From NCBI GenBank assembly GCA_004335835.1, contig RWJK01001741.1, positions 1 to 64,000 of the forward strand: DNA of 64,000 nt, read 5' to 3'. Position 1 is the first letter of the stretch, and every line of letters starts with the position of its first letter. The DNA comes from Scenedesmus sp. ARA3. Its lineage: Eukaryota > Chlorophyta > Chlorophyceae > Sphaeropleales > Scenedesmaceae. Positions 54,794 to 64,000 of the stretch are shown piece after piece. The translations under genes were made by a program, and so were the position numbers. The notes under the pieces are model-generated. The model was given only the letters and a program-made list of their open reading frames with translations. It made no database searches and had not been told where the DNA came from.

Positions 54794-57700
54794 ATGTATC
54801 GCCCAGTAAGCATGCTGTTCTTAGCTTAGCATTTTCCAATGCTGTGTGTCAACAGTTTTTTGACAGCAGCATCTGTCTGCCACAGGCAAGAACACCGCCG
54901 GATGCACGCATCTTGAAGATTAGGGAGTATGAGGACAGGCTAGCAAAGATACAGAATGCAGTGAAGGTGCGTTCTCCTATCAACGGGAAGCTAAAGCTGG
55001 GCTTCATCAGCATCTTTCTTAGCCACCCATCATTGCAACCCCAGCAGCATGCAGGTGTGGCCAGGCCCTGCCATGACGCTGCACTCAACCTTGTCCTGCA
55101 GGAGGACTCCAAGCTTGGTGCAGCAGCCTTTTGGGAGGCCAAGACAGACAGTAAAATCAAGCAGAATGCTGTTCAGTCACGCTTTGAGGCACTCAAGGCC
55201 CGCAGGGAAGCAGGATTGGATGCCAGAAGAGACAAGCTGGCGCAAAAGCTGCATGCAGAGGAGCAGCAGCTGAAGCAGGAGCTGGTCAACAGCCAGGAAT
55301 CACCAGCGCAGCGTCGCGCAGCAATGGCAGCACGGGCACGTGAAATGGCTCGCAGAAGGGAAGCAGAGAGGCAGCAGCTGGCTGATGAGCTCATGGAGCA
55401 GGTGGGAGGCCTGGCCAGCTTGCGTGTTGTCCTGCAAGGCTGCTGATGCTGCTCTGACTGACCAGCACGGCTTGCCATCGCGTCTAGGCACAAGCAGCTC
55501 CCCTGCATGTCAGCCTCATCCGCAGCAGTTATGGCAAGTCTGCCCTCCTGCTGCTGTCCTGCAGGCCTTCAGGGACAACTGTGACCCCTTGCGGGAGCGC
55601 TACTCACGCCAAATCATCTACAAGACAGCCCAGGAGCGCGAGCAGCAGGTGAGGCAGGGGTGTGATGTCAACAGTGGGCGATACACGGCCAGGTGTCTTT
55701 GCACTGCATGCCAGTGTCAGCCAGCCACTGCAAGTTGGTTGGATGGCAGCTGGCAGCACAGCACCAACTGTCCCCACATCAAGCATGCTGGTGTATCTGC
55801 CTGCAGATTCAAGAGAAGATGGCGCTGCGCATCCTTGAGGAAGAGGAGAACCGCATGTACGATGCCATGTACGAGGCTGAGCGGCTCAAGAAGGAGCAGA
55901 GGTGAGAGGAGGCAAGCAGCAAGCAGGAGGGCAGGCAGTCATACTGCTGGGCAGCAGCCAGACAGTTGTCCTGCATGCGCTGGAGCCATTTGTCAAGCAC
56001 CCGCTTGTAGTACCCAAGTTATGCATGCTACATGCCTACAGTGTACAAGTCAGCTGTGGGCAAGCAAACTGGAGCAGCATGATGCAAATGGTGCGCTTCC
56101 ACAAACATGTTACCTTGCACAGCAGCAGCAATTACACCGCACTGTAGGTTACATGCCCTGCTGTATTTATGCATTACTCCTGCGGCAACCTGCTGCTGCA
56201 GGCACCTGGATGATGTACGCCGGCAGCAGGAGGGTGCTGGTGAGGTCAAGCGCTCGCTGGATGCACAGGTGGCGGCAGTACGAGACAGGCAGGCAGCAGA
56301 GGCGCATCTGGAGGCGCAGGAAGTGCAGCGCATGCAGCAGCACTGGGCACAGTTGCAGGTGAGCACAGTGCAGTTGTAGTGCCTGCTGGCGTGCTAGATC
56401 TGTGCTCTGTTTCTCGCTGGTCATATTGGAAAATGACAGTTGTAGTGTTGTGGAACGCGGTCTTGTCTACTGCTCAGCCGCTGGCATCCTGCCAGTAAGG
56501 TACGTACCAAACAGCTGTGTCACTGTTGTGTGTGCCTCACCTGTACACTGCCCCGCACTTTTTGCTGCAGGCTGAGGCTGAGGCTGCTGATCGTGCCGAG
56601 CGCGCCAGGCTGCAGCGGCTGGCGGAGGAGGTCAAGCAGTGGAATGCGCTGCGGCTGATGGAGCTCAGCGAGAAGGAGCGGGAGGAGAGGTGAGGGCTGT
56701 GCACAACTGTGTTGCGGGTGCTGGCTCAGCTGCCTGGCAGATAGTAGGGCATGCCCTTGGTATGTCGCGGGCATGCGCTCGCGTGTCCACTTTGTGAACT
56801 GCCATCGAACTGCAGTGAAAGGAGCTGTAGCTGCGCAATGCTGCTGTCGATGTCTGAGCGTGTCTGCTGCTGGTGCTGCTACTGCTGCTGCTGCAGGGAG
56901 CAGGACTTGGCCATCCTGCAAGAGGCCCTGGCACGTGAAGCAGCAGAGGAGGCAGCAGATGCAGCAGCGCGTGAGGCCAAGCGCCAAGCGGTGCTGCACT
57001 ACCGCCAGCAGCTGGCGCTGATGATGGCCAAGGAGGAGGCAGACAGGGAGGAGCAGGACGCCATGATCCTGGCGTCACAGCGGCTGCAGGAGGCCAAGCA
57101 GGACGCGGAGTGGGCTGCGCGCGAGGAGGCGCGCAGGCGGCTGATGGCGGAGGTGGACGCCATCCGGCAGCAGCAGATCGCTGCCAAGGCACATGCAAAG
57201 TAAGTGGCTTTGGGGGTGTGCTGGGCCCTGGGCAGATGAGCGCATCATGAGCAGCATGGCGTCATGCCAGTGAAATCAGGCCCGAGGCAGCAACCACTAC
57301 TCTGGCGGTGTGTTTTCAAGTGGTGACTGCTCAACTGCATCATGTCAGAAGCTGCCCTTGGGCAGATTTATACAGGGTATGGCATCCATCTGCACGGCGA
57401 CGTGTGCGATTGGCATGCAGCATATGATGCCACAGGATTTGGTGATACTCTAGGGATTGTAGCAACCACTCACTGTGGGTTTGCTGTGCCTGCAGGCAGT
57501 ATGAGAAGCAGCAGCAGAAGCTGGAGCTGCAGCAGGTGCAGGGAGATCTGCAGAGCTTGGAGCATGAGAAAGCAGTGCATGCAGCAGAGGCGCGCAAGCG
57601 AGCATTGAAGCAGCAGCTTGATGTGCAGACGCAGATGATGGCGCACATGCACCTCAAGAACGCAGAGAAGGAGGAGAAGCTGCATGCAGCCCAACTTGCA

Positions 57701-57802
57701 GTGCAGTCAGAGCAGCGCTACATGCAGCGTGTGACAGCAGCAGAGCAACAGGTAGCCCCTCAGGCATTTTATGGGCGCAAGAAGGTGGAGTGGTTCCACT
57801 AG
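54794..57802 (+). CDS. CFAP53: Cilia- and flagella-associated protein 53 (CCDC11)
   Basis: Nine exons in phase: 54794-54805, 54886-54966, 55102-55401, 55565-55648, 55807-55901, 56202-56358, 56571-56689, 56897-57199, 57496-57802; 485 residues, close to animal CFAP53. The 12-nt first exon (MYRP, donor gtaagc) is the least certain part. The protein is almost entirely charged alpha helix of the trichohyalin/plectin-homology type. AFRDNCDPLRERYSRQ, RILEEEENRMYDAMYEAERL, LDAQVAAVRDRQA and REEQDLAILQEALA follow the order of conserved CFAP53 segments, and the C-terminus FYGRKKVEWFH is a compact conserved end. CFAP53 is a microtubule inner protein of axonemal doublets and is needed for cilium motility and dynein docking. 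Its presence implies the alga makes, or recently made, motile flagella. Confidence 0.85.
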
Positions 57803-58287
57803 CCCTGCCGCCACTGAAATCAGTGAAAGCGGCAGATGGCGGTGAGGCGCAGAAGCACCAGCACCGGCAGCAGCAGTCAGTGGGGCCTATGATGGTGAGC
57901 CAAGAAGCAAGTAAAGTTGTTTTATGTCTGCAGCCTGTGCTTGCAAGTTGCCGCGGGCAGCAGCCGGAACGCCAGCGCACACAGGGAGTAATCGTCTAAT
58001 GCCATAAGGTGACAATTGCATTGCAACAGAGGGTATCCGGCTGCAGCCTGTGACGGCGGTTGCTGCGTCTCAGCAGCTGCAGAGGAGGCTGGTGATGAGT
58101 AAGCGGCGAGGTGTATGCTGCAGCGGTCACAGGCTTTGTTTGATGGCGTCTAAAACAAGAGCACGGCGACATAACACAATGTAGCTGCGCAGCTCTTGTT
58201 GGCGGTTGCAGCACGCCAGCAATTGCATCGTCTGTGTTGCTGGTTCTGCACCGCGCAGTGCAGCTTAACATGGGGCTGCACGTGCCA

Positions 58288-58292
58288 TGTAA
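58288..58292 (+). terminator. Putative polyadenylation signal TGTAA (CFAP53)
   Basis: Plus-strand TGTAA about 490 nt downstream of the CFAP53 stop. Confidence 0.4.
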
Positions 58293-58627
58293 AGATGGAC
58301 AGTCTAGCATCACCATGTGTTGCAGCCCCATGATTGGCGTCACACTGCACAACCTGTGACTGAGCACCTCTACAGCAATCTCGCAGCTTGTCAGCATACA
58401 TTACTAGGGTGGCAAGGCATGCAGGATCTCCAAATCCAAAGCATTCTGCACTGATGTTGGGGTTGGGGACATGGCTCGTCTGTTCACAGTTGTTGACATG
58501 CCAGCCTCTTTGGGCGGATAGCCTTGTCGCTGATGACATGAACCTTACTGTGCAATTGTCAGCTGCACCTGGGGATCAACACAGCAGTCATGCTGTTGAA
58601 GCTGTATCAATCAGTGGCCTCGCCTTG

Positions 58628-58632
58628 TTACA
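58628..58632 (-). terminator. Putative polyadenylation signal TGTAA (PDX1)
   Basis: Minus-strand TGTAA about 480 nt downstream of the PDX1 stop. Confidence 0.4.
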
Positions 58633-59111
58633 ATGACAATCACAGCAATTGCTGCAGGATCCAAAATCTTCTGTCATTCGGCTGTCACTGCAAAGCAGCA
58701 AATCTTGCTCAGCCCGTGAGTCACAGAAATACATACCCCTGACTGTCCAACCAACCCAAACATGGCTGTCAATCTCCCCAAACCAAATAGATGTCGACAC
58801 CTAGTAGGTGCAGCGCAGTCCAGTCCAGCCAGGTGGGAGCTTGACACAGCAACAACCCTCGGCACAGCATACGTAAACAACCAAAACCATGCAATGTGGT
58901 GCTGTTCCCTGCCTGTGCGGCCAAACCCTCCTCCTGCTGCGCACCCCGCCAGCAACCTGTACGCAGTGCTTGTCCTGCAGTTGCAGACGCTTTGGGTGCT
59001 TTGATTATGCAAGCGTCGTCAGCTTTTCAAATTTTCAGCCAGACAGAGCACCGCAAACTGCTGCTGCAGCCTGTAATCATCGTCTGTTGCTGCTGCTGCT
59101 GCCGCTGCTGC

Positions 59112-61093
59112 TTACTCCGACCTGTTGGCGTAGCTGCTGAAGCCCTTCTCCCGCACATCAATGCCCACCATGGGCTCGCCCAGGTTGCAGCTCACGTCAG
59201 CCAGCACCTTGCCGTTGTTGTAGTGCGTCACGGCCTGGCGACGCAGCAGCACGGGGACAGCAGCACAACAGCAAGCATGTGAGTCAAGCTGCACGAGAGA
59301 GAGGGATCAAGAAATTGAAGAGCTCTCAAATGCAGTGCTGCAAGTCGCCTCACGAATATGAGCAGGGCAGGCATCACACAGCAAAGACAGGCTTCACACA
59401 GCACAGGAGCACCCGACCTGACCACATCGCCCGCAGCGCTGCCCACAGCAAGCAAAGCTACACCACAGCCACAGCACCAGCAGCACCGCGCACCTGCACA
59501 ATGGCGCGTGCGCGTGTGGAGGGGTCACCGGACTTGAAGATGCCGCTGCCCACAAACACGCCGTCCATGCCTAGCTGCATCATCAGCGCCGCGTCAGCGG
59601 GCGTGGCCACACCACCCGCAGCAAAGTTAACCACGGGCAGGCGGCCCAGGTGCTTGGTCTGGCGCACCAACTCCACGGGCGCCCGGATCTCCTTGGCATA
59701 CACATACAGCTCATCATCGTCCATGGTCTGTAGCTGCCTGATGGCGCCCATGACGGCGCGTGCGTGGCGCACAGCCTCCACCACGTTGCCTGTGCCTGCC
59801 TCTCCCTTGGTGCGGATCATGGCTGCGCCCTCAGCGATGCGGCGCAGGGCCTCGCCCAGGTCGCGGCAGCCGCAGACAAAGGGCACCTTGAAGTTGTGCT
59901 TGTTGATGTGGTGGATCTCGTCCGCGGGGGTCAGCACCTGAGGGCAGCAGGCAGCGCGTGCAGGAGGGTTGCTGTCAGCGGGTGGCAGCCACAAGCTACA
60001 GGTGCTATGCTCGACATGTTGACCAGGGAAGCATGAAACTGTCTGTGTCCAAAGCCTGGAAAATGCTGTGGAAGGTGTGAGTGTTGAAGCCGCTGCTCCC
60101 CAAAGTGCTCCTCACCGGCTGGCCACACCCGACCTATGCTGCATGCTCTGCTTGCTCAGGCATGCCAACCTGCGCAGTCTGCACTACTTGGCTCCATTGC
60201 AGCATATCCACTGCTATCCACTGCTATTCACTGTAACAATAGCTGCGCAGCCGCCCACCTCTGACTCGTCAATGTAGTCCACATCCAGCGCCTCCAGGAT
60301 CTGCGCCTCCACGAAGTGCCCGATGCGCGCCTTGGCCATCACTGGGATGGTCACGGCCTCCTTGATGGCCTTGATCACGCTGGCATCGCTCATGCGGGCC
60401 ACGCCGCCATCCTTGCGGATGTCTGCGGGCACGCGCTCCAGCGCCATGACAGCGACAGCGCCAGCCTCCTCAGCGATGCGGGCCTCCTCAGGGGTGGTCA
60501 CATCCATGATGACGCCACCCTTGAGCATCTGGGCCAGGCCCACCTGCAGGAAGCAAGAGAGGAGCAAGGGAAAGAAAGGAGTGATGGTTTAATAGGCTGA
60601 GGTCTAGAGAAGAGTGCAAGGAGTGGGCATGATGTGGTAGTAGGGTGGGTGCTGTGGTAACCATGCCAGGTGGCGACAGATGGGTTGGTAATGCTGCTGC
60701 TGATTTACAAGGCAGGCCGCAGGCAGCCTGCTCAGCATGGGAATAGATGTAATGAACTGTGCGAGAGCTGACTGCGAGCTCCAGGCAGCCATGCAGGCTG
60801 CCTGCCGGCAGAGCCACAAACAGGGTTGCCTGGCTGGAACGCAAGCTGTGTGCGAGCTTGACCTGGCTAGTAAGGCCTAACAGATGTTCTGGCTGGTCAA
60901 ATAACTGTAAAATAGAATGCTGTCAAGAGGGTGCACGGCCGTAAGGCTGTATGCGCTTGTCATGGACGATGCCTGCAGGGCTCGAGACGCCACTGCAAAC
61001 TGCCATGCCAGCCTGCTGCGAGCTGCTACAACTGTCTGTATAGTGGGTACCACTGACCTTCACAGCGAATGTACCGGTCTGTGCCTCTGCCAT
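59112..61093 (-). CDS. PDX1: Pyridoxal 5'-phosphate synthase subunit PDX1 (PdxS family)
   Basis: Four exons in phase: 61093-61058, 60543-60259, 59937-59494, 59234-59112, giving 295 residues, the normal family length. PDX1 condenses ribose 5-phosphate, glyceraldehyde 3-phosphate and ammonia (from the PDX2 glutaminase) into PLP and works as a 12-subunit ring in the cytosol. The (beta/alpha)8 barrel is complete: [13 protein letters not shown] with catalytic Asp26, [30 protein letters not shown] with Lys83, [18 protein letters not shown] with Lys151, [19 protein letters not shown] and [10 protein letters not shown]. Asp26, Lys83 and Lys151 match the bacterial PdxS catalytic residues shifted by two. 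It ends [16 protein letters not shown]. No targeting peptide is visible. Divergent from the DEAH helicase. Confidence 0.96.
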
Positions 61094-61434
61094 GGTCGTC
61101 TGCTTGCGAAGGAGTGAGAGGGCAGCAACCCTTGTTTGCTGGTGAGGCGAAAGTAGACGCAACCGACACTCCTTGACACAGCTGAAGACGTGAATGGCTG
61201 TGAACGCTCCCTGGTTGTAGAGGAGGGGGTGTATTCTGGTCTAACACCTGACATGACAATCATTAGCCCTCCACCCCTCGTACTCGACCGCACGCCTCAC
61301 TGCAACAGCTTGATGAGACGATCAGGTGTACACATCGATGGTTGAAGCTGCCACGCGTGCTGGAGTGCGCCACTGTGGTGTGAAGTGAACCAGTGCGGCA
61401 GCCAGGCACCTTGGTCTCTTAATCCACAGCTACC
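61094..61434. promoter_or_regulatory. Divergent promoter region, PDX1 / DEAH helicase
   Basis: 341 bp between the two start codons (complement of 61091-61093 and 61435). It should contain both promoters and 5' UTRs; no named motif is visible. Confidence 0.5.

Positions 61435-64000
<2,566 letters not shown>

Larger units (their letters stand above)
57803..59111. other. Convergent 3' flanks of CFAP53 and PDX1
   Basis: No gene is supported. TGTAA occurs at 58288-58292 (+), about 490 nt past CFAP53, and at 58632-58628 (-), about 480 nt past PDX1, giving a tidy pair of transcript ends. The first 120 bp after the CFAP53 stop keep a coding-like open frame in another phase, perhaps an alternative C-terminus. 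Confidence 0.5.

Overview
This window is nuclear DNA from a green alga. I infer a chlorophyte of the Chlorophyceae, perhaps a Sphaeropleales/Scenedesmus-like species. The genes are dense with introns that are nearly all GT..AG and usually end in tgcag. CAG/CTG/GCN codon repeats run through both exons and introns. TGTAA, the usual chlorophyte polyadenylation signal, lies downstream of several genes. The gene set combines plastid starch synthesis (ADP-glucose pyrophosphorylase small subunit), PLP synthesis (PDX1), a plant-type HECT ligase (UPL3/KAKTUS) and a motile-cilium protein (CFAP53), a mix expected of green algae rather than flowering plants or bacteria. No tRNA, rRNA, CRISPR array or recognisable transposon was found.

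Layout. 1-596 (+) is the 3' end of a mitochondrial carrier gene. 3.06-4.41 kb (+) holds exons of an unrecognised protein with an apparent one-base frameshift. 9350-6452 (-) is a GT92-like glycosyltransferase with a very large Ser-rich insert. 20271-9973 (-) is an FG-repeat nucleoporin of the NUP214/NUP159 type. 20679-30171 (+) is a 13-exon UPL3-like HECT E3 ligase. 33180-31630 (-) is a single-exon rhodanese-like/SAM methyltransferase fusion. 33445-35954 (+) is a leucine-rich-repeat protein. 36475-41250 (+) is the ADP-glucose pyrophosphorylase small subunit. 42614-53195 (+) is a 14-exon chromatin protein with AT-hook, PWWP, PHD, phage-type Dam adenine methyltransferase-like region, CW zinc finger and a huge Gln-rich tail. 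54513-53658 (-) is a small unrecognised gene. 54794-57802 (+) is CFAP53. 61093-59112 (-) is PDX1. 61435-64000 (+) is the first half of a DEAH-box helicase of the Prp43/DHX15 type, cut by the window edge.

Four neighbouring pairs are divergent with only 264-407 bp between start codons (NUP214/UPL3, methyltransferase/LRR, small gene/CFAP53, PDX1/helicase), suggesting shared promoters. The genes otherwise belong to unrelated pathways.

Two observations stand out. First, the 42.6-53.2 kb gene is a candidate eukaryotic N6-adenine DNA methyltransferase, or a catalytically altered relative, carrying three histone/DNA reader modules. Second, between 34 and 46 kb several introns carry short degenerate copies ('echoes') of the adjoining exon edge together with its splice site. 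All exon boundaries below were derived by eye from splice consensus, reading phase and family resemblance; no alignment or search was run.
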